From assembly GCF_963678635.1 (NCBI RefSeq), contig NC_087064.1, forward strand, positions 57,790,338-57,854,337: DNA of 64,000 nucleotides. Direction: 5' to 3'. The notes below the pieces were generated by a model. That model worked only from the letters and a program-made list of their open reading frames with translations. It was not told where the DNA came from and searched no databases. A program made the translations under genes and the position numbers. Position 1 is the stretch's first letter; each line of letters starts with the position of its first letter. Shown one piece after another: positions 1-11,560 of the stretch. This stretch comes from Symsagittifera roscoffensis (lineage: Eukaryota > Xenacoelomorpha > Acoela > Convolutidae).

Positions 1-3000
1 GGTCGTAAAAATTAGGGTCCACTGGTGCTCAAAGAGATTTTTTTAAGGGCTGGAGAAACAACGGAGATATTTAAGCTATTCGTTTTTTCGACGAAATACA
101 CTGACTATTCAACTCACTTATTATTCAGTTCAACGCACCAGACAATTTACCAAATCAATTTTTCAAGGCTCTGACCATTCAACGCACGAGTCAAAAGCAA
201 CAAAATTAATTTTTTGTCATGATTGGTGAATGTTTGGAAAAAAAAAACATATCAAACCTGGCACAAAAAACTTTCATTTGACATAACATTTGTATTCTTT
301 GCCCAGTTTTGCCCGAAAAAAAACAAAGCCTGTCATGTGTTTAAGTTAAAAAAAAATTCCACATATGACTTTGAAAAAAAAAGCGAATCCAAAACGTTTT
401 CTTTCAATTCATGTGATTGAATCAAATTTGCATCCAAACAAATGCTGCAATGCTATGTAAACTTTTAATAACAGGCGTAGCCATTAATTCTATTGAAGTT
501 TCTTGTCTAGGTCTCAAAAAGTCGTCTATTGCTCAGTTTAGGGAAAGAATAGCGTCTTTCCATAACCGCTATCTTATTGTGTGAAAATTGTTTGAAAGAT
601 TTATATTTGAGGTAATTTTTTTATTTTGTTTCGAAAGTTTTCGCTTTGTTGGCTATGCATTTTTGCTGAATTTTTTTTTGTAAATTCTGGGGGTTTAAAG
701 GTTCTCAATATTGTTGTTAATTAACGCGCGATATATATTTTGCGCTATTATTGAGTAAGCAGACATTTATTCCGTCTTATAAATCGTAAATCGTTTCAAA
801 TTGAAATGAGGCAATCAGTGTATACTTTTTAAAACTTTGCTTTTTATTTTTAAAAACTTTGTATTTTTAAAGCATTGGGGTGATAACTTCAAAAAATCTT
901 AAAAAATAATTTCTTTTTATTTCTCTTTGAAGTATTCATCATCCTACCTTAACCCACTGGTGCTCAAAGTAGCTTTATTATCACAGAGAGTAGCATGATT
1001 TAAAATAATTCAATTTTAGTAATCCATTTTATGGCAGTATATTCAAAATTTAACAGTTGATTTTGGCTTGATACACTTATAGACAAAACGAGATGCTTAT
1101 TTGTATTCATTCTATAAACTGGTAAACTGTCGGGTGAGATAGTGGAGGTAAACGAAAAAAAAACTGATAAACTGGGAGAAAAGATGAACATGTTTGGAGA
1201 AAATGAGTGTCCGGGGGTACTAAACTGGCGTTAAAAATGGAGAAGGTTTAGAATTCGAGTAGATCGTGAGTATAGCAGAAGTTGTTGAAAATTTTGCCGC
1301 TAATTTTGCCTCTTAAAATAACAATATTATCGGTTTCGTTGTTTAAATTTGAAGCAATAAGGGATTAAAATGACAACATTTTTGATTGCATTTTTCCACT
1401 AAAAATGATTTTTATTTGTATCCTTGAAACTCCAGTGGTGGGTGGAAAACTTCAAGTCGAATCAGAGGCTGATCTACAGTTTTCTTGAGGTGAGGAGGTA
1501 GATTCCATTTTTGTGTCGACAAAATTGATTTTTCCAGCTCTCTCAAATCACTTATAAAGACTTTTTTAGTAAATTTTCTGCGTCACTATGAAAAATAAAC
1601 GGTCTCTGGGTCGTAAAAATTAGGGTCCACTGGGGGTCAAAGAGATTTTTATTTTTTTTTAAAGGCTGGAGAAACAACGGAGATATATAAGCTATTCGTT
1701 TTTTCGACGAAATACACTGACTATTCAACTCACTAATTATTCAGTTCAACGCACCAATCAATTTTTCAAGGCACTGCCGTAATCCTTTTTATGGCAGTAT
1801 ATTCAAAACTTAACAGTTGATTTTGGCTTGATACACTAATAGACAAAACGAGATGTTTATTTGTATTCATTCTATAAACTGGTAAACTGTCGGGTGAGAT
1901 AGTGGAGGTAAACGAAAAAAAACTGATAAGCTGGGAGAAAAGATGAACATGTTTGGAGAAAATGAGTGTCCGGGGGTACTAAACTGGCGTTAAAAATGGA
2001 GAAGGTTTAGAATTCGAGTAGATCGTGAGTATAGCAGAAGTTGTTGAAAATTTTGCCGCTAATTTTGCCTCTTAAAATAACAATATTATCGTCTTCGTTG
2101 TCTAATTTTGAAGCAATAAGGGATTAAAATGACAACATTTTTGATGGCATTTTTCCGTTAAAAATGATTTTTATTTGTATCCATGAAACTCCAGTGTTGG
2201 AAAACTTCAAGTCAAAATCAGAGGCGGATCTACAGTTTTCTTGAGGTGAGGAGGTGGATTCCAATTTTTGGGTCGACAAAATTGATTTTCCCAGCTCTCT
2301 CAAATCACTTAAAAGACTTTTTTACCAAATTTTCTGCGTCACTATGAAAAAAAACGGTCTCTGGGTCGTAAAAATTAGGGTCCACTGGGGGTCAAAGAGA
2401 TTTTTATTTTTTTTAAAGGCTGGAGAAACAACGGAGATATATAAGCTATTCGTTTTTTCGACGAAATACACTGACTATTCAACTCACTAATTATTCAGTT
2501 CAACGCACCAATCAATTTACCAAATCATTTTTTCAAGGCACTGACCATTCAACGCACAGACTATGCGTTTCAACGTACGAGTCAACCACCAACAAAATAT
2601 ATTTTTTGTCATGATTGGTGAATGTTTGGAAAAAAAATACATATCAAACCTGTCACAAAAAACTTTCTTATGATATACCATTTGTATTCTTTGCCCAGTT
2701 TTGCCCGAAAAAAAAACAAAGCCTGTCATGTGTTTAAGTTTAAAAATATTCCACATATGACTTTGAAAAAAAGCGAATCCAAAACATTTTCTTTCAATTC
2801 ATGTGATTGAATCACATTTGCATCCAAACAAATGCTGCAATGCTATCTAAACTTTTAATAACAGGCGTAGCCATTAATTCTATTGAAGTTTTGTGTCTAG
2901 GTCTCAAAAAGTTGTCTATTGCTCAGTTTAGGGAAAGAATAGCGTCTGTCCATAACCGCTATCTTATTGTGTGAAAATTGTTTGAAAGATTTATATTTGA

Positions 3001-3400
3001 GGTAATTTTTTTATTTTGTTTCGAAAGTTTTCGCTTTGTTGGCTATGCATTTTTGCTGAATTTTTTTTGTAAATTATGGGGGTTTAAAGGTTCTCAATAT
3101 TGTTGTTAATTAACGCGCGATATATATTTTGCGCTATTATTGAGTAAGCAGACATTTATTCCGTCTTATAAATCGTAAATCGTTTCAAATTGAAATGAGG
3201 CAATCAGTGTATACTTTTTAAAACTTTGCTTTTTATTTTTAAAAACTTTGTATTTTTAAAGCATTGGGGTGATAACTTCAAAAAATCTTAAAAAATAATT
3301 TCTTTTTATTTCTCTTTGAAGTATTCATCATCCTCCCTTAACCCACTGGTGCTCGAAGTAGCTTTATTATCACAGAGAGTAGCATAGTTAAAAACTCATC
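1..3400. repeat. Nested tandem repeat array (about 2.4 kb and 0.76 kb units)
   Basis: AT-rich non-coding DNA made of long direct repeats. The block at 1-1000 recurs at 2365-3390 with only small indels, for example the run starting ggtcgtaaaaattaggg at 1 and 2365, and the gcgcgatatatatttt segment near 725 and 3114. Between them a roughly 760-base unit is present twice in tandem, 1014-1774 and 1779-2520 (atggcagtatattcaaaa at 1030 and 1792). The end of that unit is the start of the longer block (second and third copies of the ggtcgtaaaa run at 1611 and 2365). The copies are close to identical, so the duplication looks recent or homogenised. Short open frames inside the array are repeat-borne and not credible genes. 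Confidence 0.85.
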
Positions 3401-3835
3401 AAATTTCCTTTGCAAGTTTGAGCTGAAAAATAATTGAAAAAAAACTTATTTTTTATAGACTGGAACAACCGCGTGGATAAACTGACGAAAAGGATTTGAA
3501 AGACAAAAGTATGTCTTTGTTTATCTCATGTGTTATCTGATTAAAAACTTATTTACTTTGCAAACTCTGATTTTTGGATTCTTTTATGTTAGCTTATTTT
3601 ATTATTTTGACATGCAGTAGATAATCTCTTAAGTAGTATTCGTTAATCGAAGAAGTTTTCAATTTTTTTCTCAATTCAGCTCAATTTCAAACTAATTAGC
3701 TTAAGAAATTCCCAAAACTCAAATTCCAAAATTCGTTTTTGAGACAAGAAAAAATCATCTATAGTAAGATAAAGTTAGGCTTACCTCCGATACAAGGAGT
3801 TTTCTTCAACACAGTGATTTTCCTTAAACTACTAT

Positions 3836-4015
3836 TCTTTCAACTCACTGACTATTAAACGCACTGATCATTCGTTTCAATAGACGAGTCAACCTACAAA
3901 GTAAGTTTTTTTGTCATGATTGGTAAAAATTGACTAGTAAAATACAGCTCAAAGCTGGCTCAAAACTTTTTCATATGATATACCGTTTGTATTCTTTGCT
4001 CAGTTTTGATACAAG
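3836..4015 (+). repeat. Diverged copy of the 1-3400 array unit
   Basis: The sequence tttcaactcactgacta through ttgtcatgattggt to gtttgtattctttgct follows the order of landmarks at 2475-2705 with many substitutions and deletions. It is an older, decayed copy of the tandem unit. The interval 3400-3836 between it and the array is AT-rich and I see no gene in it. Confidence 0.55.
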
Positions 4016-5490
4016 TTGTCTTGTTTGGTCACTTTTTTGTGTTCTTTATTAGTTGGGGCTTCTGCAATTCGTTATCCAATCTGTCTGATGAGAGTCAGTT
4101 TATCTTTTTTCCCCACATTCTGAATAGCTTAGGCGGCGTTATAATTTATTTATGCTGGTGTGATTTTTTTCATTCAATTTTTGCCGATCGCAATAATAAA
4201 TTTCAGGAATTTTTTTAATGTAGATATCAACTACATGAGTTCAAAACTGAAAATATATTTTCCCTCGATTGATTTTTGTGAAGTTCTGGGGGTTTCAAAG
4301 TTTCCCATTTGGCCACCCTCTAGACTAATTGATGTGCATTTTGAAGATTTTATTCTTACTGCTGAGAGCGTAACGCGAATTATTTATGCGTGGCGAATTA
4401 TCACGAACAACAAAATCGTTCCAAATGAAATTGAGGCTAGCTAGTCGGATCGATTGTACTAATTTCGTTCGACTCAACATTTCAAATTTTGGTGTTGTCC
4501 AAAATTTATCGGTTTTTCAAATTTTCTTTTCCCACAAACTATTCGATAGGAAATAAGAGACAGTCAGAGCATTCAGGGCCTTGCCTTGATGAATGGGCAG
4601 ACTTGTTAACTCTTTAACCATTGCTTTTTGTATTAGTTGCTTCTACAGCATTTGCTCTATGAAGATAAAATTTTGCAAAAATTGACCAGATGGCCAGTAC
4701 GAGGCAAACCCCTCCAACATGATTTAAAACTGAGATATTTTGTTGAAAATGTGAGAGCGGATCTTAGTAAACATGTTTCCGAAAATTTGAGAATGTTTTG
4801 AAAATATGAAAATTGAGACCATAGTTGCCCTAGCCGCCTACTCTAGATTTTACCGCATTTTTATACGGTCACCAATCTGTTTCGAAGAAATATGTTCACA
4901 AGTTGTTAGTTACATTAGACTCAAAAACGTTTATGATTGACGCATGAAACAAAAAAGGTCACAACTGCAATTAAATTATTTGATCTAATAAAAGTAAACT
5001 TATTTGTGCAGGATTCAACGCCCAAAATCTTTCATAATTGATTCAAATATGGGCCAAACTTTGATCCAGCCTGGTAGTGATCTGTAAATCTTCTCTAAAG
5101 TCTGTTCAGCTCACTGTTACACTAAGAAAAATGTTTTCTTGGTTTTAAACTTTCTTTTAAAATTGTTTAAAATATCAATAAATTAAGTTTTGGGTGACTG
5201 AAATTGAAAGTTTTACGTACGACCTTATACTTTTTGTGCATAATATTTAATTTTAAACAGATTTCATCAAAAAATTGTACAGATTATCTACAGATTATGT
5301 ACAAATTTTCAACAGATTATTAACAGATTTTAGTTTATGAAGATTATATACTGACCGTATACTGACAATCTACAGGTTTTATACAAGTTCTAAACAATAA
5401 AAAAATTGATTATTTTGGACCTGAAATCCATATATTTCGAGAAAAAAAATAATCAGTTGTGTCTGTATACAATCGATTATCAGTCGCAAA
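4016..5490. other. AT-rich intergenic DNA, no supported gene
   Basis: Two overlapping open frames (4006-4218 and 4160-4444) have no family likeness and low-complexity composition. Part of the interval (about 4240-4620) weakly resembles the arms of the inverted-repeat element at 5500-6985: a tggggg-ttt core followed by a gggccttgcc...gcagac segment. It is probably an older copy of that family. No RNA gene or promoter could be recognised. Confidence 0.45.
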
Positions 5491-5499
5491 GTGGTTGTA

Positions 5500-6985
5500 G
5501 ACAAGTTTCGACTTTCTAACAAACCATTTTTGACGGATTTTTCAAATATTATTCAAAAATTTTGCTTCCCTGAGCGCTTAATTTAAAAAAAAAATTATCT
5601 GAGATTGTTTTTCATAAAGTTATAGGGTTTTGAAGATTGCCATTTTGGCCAACTTAGGAAAATTATTGCACGAAATATTTCGCGCTATTGATGCGTAAGC
5701 TGAGATTTAATCCGTTTAGAAATCGTCTCAAATTGGTTGAAGAAGGCTTGTTTGCCATAATTGATTTGTTAGTAGGAGCAAAAATTAACAATTTATACAT
5801 TATATGGCCTTTGGGGGATGATTTTCACAAAAAATATTGTACACTTATAAAAAAAAACATTTTTTTAAATTAGATTTAGTTTTTTCACGTTAATACTGCT
5901 GTATAGACCTTAAAAGGTAGTAAGAAGATCCAAGGCTTTGCCCTAATACGAGCAGTCTTTTTCAACTCAAATTTAATTCAGTATTTTATATTCTTATTTG
6001 AGGAAATGAGAACACATCCTTTTGTGATTTTTGCTATGGTACGTGCGGGGATAACATTAAGAAAAAAAATCTTTTTTCTTTCAATTACTTCACCAATTTC
6101 CCTCTTTTAAATTGATCTGAAAAAGCAGCCGGAAGATTAAGAGCTGACCTTGATATATAATTAGTCTTATGATTATTTACCCTGATCTTTAAGACAATTT
6201 CCAGCCTAATCGAGGAGATTATGAGTCATATTGCAATATTTTTTCTCAAACGTCTTGCGTACAAATTGATCGCAGTTAAATTTATTCTGTTTTCAACTAT
6301 TCTTTCAACAAGTTCCCGCTTGACAAGCATTTTTTGGAAATTACAAATACAAATAAATTCAAAAAACAACACACTTCAAAATTTATTTTTGTCACTAACG
6401 TATGCCAGTAGCTCAAAAAAACAAATTTCTACAGCTGGTTTTCAAATTCCAGCAGAAATCAAATAGATTTAAACTCAAATGGTATCAGTTAAGGTTATGA
6501 TTGTTTTTTTTTGCGCCTAATTGTTACAAATTAGACGAGTTTACTATTTTTCTTATCTAGAGAAAAGTTATATTTTTGAGTAATTCTTATTCAGGGTTAC
6601 TGTACATGTGCTTGGAAACAAACCAAAAAACATAAACCGCTCGTATCAGTGGGAAGCCTTGAATTTTCCGACTGTGTTTTGAGGTCTTTTAGCTTCCTTA
6701 ACCAAATTAGCTTCCTTAACCAATTTGGAATGATTTCTAAGACGGATTAAATCTCCGCTTACGCGTTTATAGCGCGAAATATATCGCGAGTTAATTGTCC
6801 CAATTGGCAAAATTGGCAATCGCTAAACCCTCATAATTTTATGAAGCATGATCACAGGTAAAATATCTTTTCGAATTTGAGCTCAGGACAAAAATACATT
6901 TTGAGTGATATATAAAAAAACTCCGTCAAAACTGGCTAGTTAAAAAGTCGAAATTTGTCTGAAGAAAAAAACCCAACCCGAGCAC
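5500..6985. mobile_element. Nonautonomous inverted-repeat (MITE/foldback-like) element
   Basis: The left arm (about 5500-5960) and right arm (about 6630-6985) are imperfect inverted copies. Landmarks in matching inverse order are ccatttttgacgg/ccgtcaaaactgg, gatttaatccgt/acggattaaatc, a gcgctatt-gcgtaagc box, and ggctttgcc..tacgagc/gctcgta..aagcc. The loop of about 0.7 kb encodes nothing recognisable. Related arm sequence also occurs inside the 1-3400 array (near 700-800 and 3090-3190) and at 11160-11480, so this is a dispersed family. No transposase is present, so it would depend on another element. Target-site duplications were not located. Confidence 0.6.
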
Positions 6986-7084
6986 AAATATTCCGTTACT
7001 TTTGCTACGATAGTCGGAAAATAAGGAAAAAAAATTAAAATATTTTTTAAAGAATGCTGGTCATATACAGTGCTGATTTAAATT

Positions 7085-7760
7085 AACTGGCTAAAAGGCA
7101 TTAGACTTGAAATTTAAAACGCGTTTTTCTCGTATTGAGACAAATTTAAGAGAAAACTCATTGAGTCAAAATTTGCTTAAAATTTCAGTAGAATTAATTT
7201 GGTGTAATTTGTGTAATTTGTTCGGAGAAATTCGGTCCCAAAATTTTACCCCAAAAATGGGTCATTTTGGCGTTTCTTAGTTAATCAAAAATTCAGCCAA
7301 AATCGTTAATCGATCACAGACATAATTAAAGTGAGGCCCTTACAAAACCCAACAAACTTTAAGAAGGATACATTCTCCAAAACATTGTATAAGTTAATTT
7401 ATTTTTGTTTGATAGAGAAAAAGGTCGTTTTTACTATATAAAACACCAAATTTTTATTTAAAAACAATTTTTAAACGGTTTGCAGTTTTATTTTTGGAGA
7501 ATATAACATTGTTAACGTTTGTTGAACCACGTGAGAGGTCCATCTTGATATAATTATATCTGTGATCGACTTGGTATTTTCGGCGTAATTTTTGATTAAC
7601 TAAGAAAAGCCAAAATGACCCACTTTTGGGGTAAAATTTCGGACCCGAAATTCGTAAAACAAATTACACCATATTAATTCTGCTAAAGTTTAAAGCAAGT
7701 TTTGTGTTCATAAGTTTTCACTTAAACTCAGCCCAATTTGTGAGTGTTTTGTCCTGTTGT
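7085..7760. repeat. Foldback inverted repeat (about 200-base arms)
   Basis: The arm at 7150-7365 (gaattaatttggtgtaat, then ttttaccccaaaaatgggtc, then gatcacagacataatta) is the imperfect reverse complement of 7530-7735. The two are separated by about 165 bases of AT-rich loop. Transcribed, it would form a long hairpin. It does not resemble the 5500-6985 family. There is no coding content; the short open frame at 7757-7945 is not supported. Confidence 0.65.
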
Positions 7761-8430
7761 CCAAGTTTAACGTGTTTTGTCCTGTTAATTTGAATCAGCA
7801 CTGTAGTTCTAATGCAATTTCTTACGATCGAAATGTGCTGCCCTGTTCTCCTCCGCTTAGATTGATTGAACTCCTTGATTGTTCTCCTACCATATTATTG
7901 AACAATGCTTATCGCTCCATTTTCACAGAATTTTTAAACCATTGAATTGTTTCAAAATGCATGGCAAGCAGTTTTTTGGGCTTTAACAGAGCATTTTGTG
8001 TGTCAATTGAGCAACCCTAACCCACGTTACACCGTATGTGTACATTTGTATGGGGAATATCACAATTGATACTTCAGGTACGTTGGTGAAAAAGGCGTTT
8101 TGAATTTTTGATTACGTGTGTAATTCTAAATGAGTAACTTCAAAAAAAAAATGAAATGAACGAAATGGTCCAATTTTGCTTGGTAACTTCTATTTTAAAT
8201 GAAAAGATTTAAATTTTTCAATGAACAAGGAAAACTGTTGGCTAAAAAAAATCTATATAAGAGTCTATTTGAACGTTTTCCTTGAAACAAAAACCGCACC
8301 TACAAAAAAAGACTTTAAAAATTATTTTTTTTCCAAACATTTTTTCGACATTGACGTAGGAAAAAATTTAGGTCGTTTCAACAATTCAACAACCCACTCG
8401 TGTTAAATGATTTTTTTTCAACTGTCCTGG
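7760..8430. other. AT-rich intergenic DNA, nothing recognised
   Basis: No coding, RNA or repeat signal beyond A/T runs. An open frame at 8221-8406 is lysine/phenylalanine-rich low-complexity translation and is not supported. Confidence 0.4.
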
Positions 8431-8431
8431 T

Positions 8432-8575
8432 GTTTTTTGAGAGATAGCTCAATCGGTTAAAATGGGGGAGTAGATTGCTCAATTGATCCCTCCATCAGGG
8501 ATTCGACCAAAGGGAGAATTAAGGGGGCGGTGCGGCTGACGCTCTCTCCTCAGGGATTCGACCCCCTCACAAACC
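8432..8575 (+). pseudogene. tRNA-like relic or tRNA-derived SINE head
   Basis: The run tagctcaatcggttaaaatgg near 8447 resembles a tRNA D-arm with an internal A box. The run gggattcgacc occurs twice (near 8497 and 8553) and resembles a T-arm/B box. No 3' acceptor strand pairing with gagagat could be found and the two B-box-like copies are spaced abnormally, so a functional tRNA is unlikely. A degenerate tRNA or a tRNA-derived short repeat is the most that can be supported. Confidence 0.3.
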
Positions 8576-8579
8576 AAAG

Positions 8580-9177
8580 GGTTCATCCATTACTATAATT
8601 TTATATCATCAATTTTCGGCCGACCAAACGTAAAACTTTTCTAAAGGCCTTCGGCCACCATATATACTAATTTTAAAAAAAGAATGCCCATAACGCCCGA
8701 TTTGACGTGGTATTTATTTTATTCTGGCTGAAAAATGATAAAAGCAAGTTTTTTAGTTTATACATCCGCTGCAGAATAATGCATGAAACAATGCTGTCAG
8801 CTAATTTTACCTATTCTCTCTTTTTTGCTAGTTCTCACATAATGGGACGAAAATAGTCCTGACGAGACTACAAACGCGCAATTACCAAAATATCCATCAA
8901 ATTAAAGTACCTAGCTTGAGTTATTTTATTCGTGGTTTTCATTGTTTTTTTTTGTTTTCATTTGATTGAAGCTTCAGTTTTGTATACAGAGACTTTGAAA
9001 AAGACTCGATTAAGCTTATAACTTTTTGATGACTTTTCAACAGTCTGTTTTTATGAACAATTATTATAATCCGATTGATGGCAAGCAGTATAAATAATTG
9101 TAATATTTTTGTTGTTTTTTTTTCAAGCCTTTGGTAAGCTTAAAATCAGCAAGATCGCCTGATGCAGATCGTATCAT
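8580..9177. other. AT-rich intergenic DNA upstream of the 9.5 kb gene
   Basis: No coding or RNA signal was recognised. It lies directly upstream of the duplicated promoter block and could hold distal regulatory sequence, but no motif stands out. Confidence 0.35.
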
Positions 9178-9495
9178 ACTTAGACGCTTACTGACACTTA
9201 TCACACAACTGAGAATAGTTAATTAGTTTATTCACTTTTTTCAATCGTCTGTTGAAAACAGTTGCCATTTATAAATAGCCAAGACTGGCAAAATCAATAA
9301 TTTTGTTTAACGTTATTTATTCGTTGCATGACGTTTACTTAGACGCTTACTGACAATTAATCACCCAATTCAGAGTAGTTAATTGGTTGGTTCAGTTTTT
9401 TTCAACCATCTGTTGGAAACAGTTGCCATTTATAAATAGCCAAGACTGCCCAAATCCATAATTTTGTACACAATCATTTACTCGTCGTAGCACAG
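9178..9495 (+). promoter_or_regulatory. Duplicated TATA-box promoter of the downstream gene
   Basis: A block of about 159 bases is present twice in tandem (9178-9336 and 9337-9495). Both copies share cttagacgcttactgaca, cagttgccatttataaatag and aagactg segments in the same order. Each contains TATAAATAG (about 9270 and 9431). The second TATA box lies about 74 bases before the ATG at 9505, a plausible core promoter with a short 5' leader. The upstream copy could act as an alternative promoter or enhancer. The promoter role is inferred from TATA position; no transcript evidence is available here. Confidence 0.55.
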
Positions 9496-9504
9496 AAAAG
9501 AAAC

Positions 9505-10788
9505 ATGTCGGTTGAACTAAGTCAAACGGATCAACAGGAGTTTTTCCAGAGCCAAAATGACAGGGCTACCAGAAGAGACCTCCCAGCGTCTGCGTTTCAG
9601 TCACTGGAACGACAATTGACTCTTCTCGCCTCGACTATCATTGTCGGACCCGACTCTATCCGGTCGGGGGGTGGCCGCAGACCGACTATTGTCAACCAAG
9701 GTGATGATTTCTTACAATTTCTATGAGCCTTTTCCGGATAGTTTTAAGATTGAGATCAATTATGCACAAGGTAAAGGGCCAAACATGGAGCTCTTTAACC
9801 ATGAGGATAACCTTTAACCTTTAATCTTGAGGACCGTTGTTGATCCCTGGTTAAGGCATATATCCTACAATTTTTGGATAAATTTCTGTGCTGAAATGTT
9901 TTGTTTCGCCCACTGGTATACTGTGTAATCATTAACTTCTTGGTGGCTGCTGATCTTAGATCCAGTAACGTACCGACCAGAGAATCTTTCCAACGTAATT
10001 CTTTTTCAAAAACTATGTTTTCCGTCATCCACTTAATTTAGGACTGGAAGTTGCGGAGGGTGAACACCAGAACTACGGGATGATTTCAATCGAGATGCCT
10101 CCCGGCTGTTCTCAAAATAAACTGCCCCCCTTTGTGAGGTCACGCGCCGACTCCATTGCGAATGCATTCAAGTTCAACTACACCACTCAACCATGCATGG
10201 TAAAATGATTAGTCTAAATAATTTGAAACAAAGTTCATAGATAGTGTGTGTGAGCACAAAAAATGGTTAAAAAAATTTTCTAGATCCTCTCATAATCTCA
10301 AACGTTAAAAAAAGAGGGGTCCGAAGATAATATTTTAAGACTGCTAGGCTAGTAAATTCAAATTAATTAGTTTTAATCTGAATTATTTCTTTTTAAAACA
10401 AAGTTCAAACTTGGCGAAAACAAATTTTAAAATTAAAAGGCTAAACTTTTCACATTGCAAATTTATGACCATTCAATCTTAATCATAGCTTCGAAAAGAC
10501 TGCAAGAGAACCCGAACATGAAACTCCGGTGCGGTTACAGTACAAAGCAATCATTTCAAGTTGGAAAAAAGTATGTTTAAAAAAGGAAGTACATAAAATT
10601 TGCAGCAATATTTTTTGTTCATACACTGGTTTCAGGTTCTGGGTATTGATCAACAGCAGGAGTTTGCTTCCAGGGTTCCCAAGCCCAGCCGCGAGTTCCT
10701 GAAAGTCATCGATGAGTTCCGATTCAACCAGGAGACAATCGAGGAAGAGGAGGAAAAGGAGAGAAAAATCAGTCTGGGACTGATGTGA
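9505..10788 (+). CDS. Small multi-exon host gene, hypothetical protein
   Basis: Exon 1 is 9505-9700, starting at ATG (MSVELSQTDQ) and ending in a gtgatg donor. Exon 2 is 10042-10199, joined in phase and ending at gtaaaatg. A third exon lies about 10489/10499-10571 (donor gtatgttt). The last exon runs 10636-10788 after a ttcag acceptor and ends LGLM-TGA. The protein is hydrophilic, about 190 residues, with an Arg/Gly-rich patch after residue 50 (SGGGRRP) and a Glu/Lys-rich C-terminus (ETIEEEEEKERK). No signal peptide or membrane segment is visible. I do not recognise the family. The exon 3 acceptor is uncertain: the clean phase-0 acceptor lies inside gaaaag, while the more typical atag site would shift frame. 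A duplicated TATA promoter precedes it and an AATAAA follows, which supports a real gene. Confidence 0.6.
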
Positions 10789-11145
10789 AGGTCAAGCTAA
10801 GATGTACATAGAAAAAAGAAAAATGAAAACAACCAAAAGACAATTCATTTGATTTTGGAAAAACTATTTACCATCTAGAATGAAGTTTTGATTTTTCTTT
10901 TCGAAACGGCGCACGCTTGAAGAGGGTTGTGGACTGATGACACTGTAAATATGTTGAGGAACTGTAAACAAGACTGCTCACTCGTATATCTGCACGAAGC
11001 GACAAATGTTCCTTCTGCCCTTCAGGCTAATTAATGAGATTTTGGAATGAATAACTGACGAATTAATTGAAAAAAAATGAAAAATATTTTCTTTGTTTTT
11101 ATTTCAATTTTTTCTTCATTTTATTCCCTCACGCGCTATGTAAAA

Positions 11146-11151
11146 AATAAA
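11146..11151 (+). terminator. Polyadenylation signal AATAAA of the 9.5 kb gene
   Basis: AATAAA lies 358 bases after the stop codon at 10788. It is the most plausible poly(A) signal for the upstream gene. The 3' UTR (10789-11145) contains no other recognisable feature. Confidence 0.45.
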
Positions 11152-11159
11152 GGTATGTT

Positions 11160-11560
11160 TAGCGTCTCCTATTGTTTTAATAGGGTGGAATTGCTGTCTT
11201 CAATGCGCAATTTGCAGTAACTGGCCGCTTACGCGTGTTACAAGAACGCAATATCGCACGATGATTATTGCAATTTGGCCAAATTACCAATTTGCAAGCA
11301 CCCGTAACTTTTTGAAAAACAATCACAAGTATAATATCTTTTTACATTTGGACAAAATTTTTCAGATAGCTTACAAAAAAAAATTGTCAAAAATGCTTTG
11401 TTAACAAGTCAAGAATTCACTGAATAAAAAAACCACACCAAGCATAAATATTCCGCAAGTCTGGAAAAAGGATTTTTGATTGAAAAAAAAAACGACCGAG
11501 CACAAATATTCTGCCATTTTCTTCAAAAGTTAGAAATGATAAAGAACATTTTCCATCAAA
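11160..11560 (-). repeat. Diverged copy of the 5500-6985 inverted-repeat family
   Basis: The run ccgcttacgcgtgttac, then caatttggccaaatt, then a cacaagtataatatcttttt segment matches the right arm of the 5.5-7.0 kb element (6750-6900) in order. The following acc-caagcataaatattccg is like 6975-7000. It is a decayed single arm; no gene is present. Confidence 0.45.

Noticed and set aside
223-420. Short open frames in the 1-8.4 kb AT-rich region
   Set aside because: They are lysine/phenylalanine low-complexity translations, repeated with the array, without splice or promoter context.
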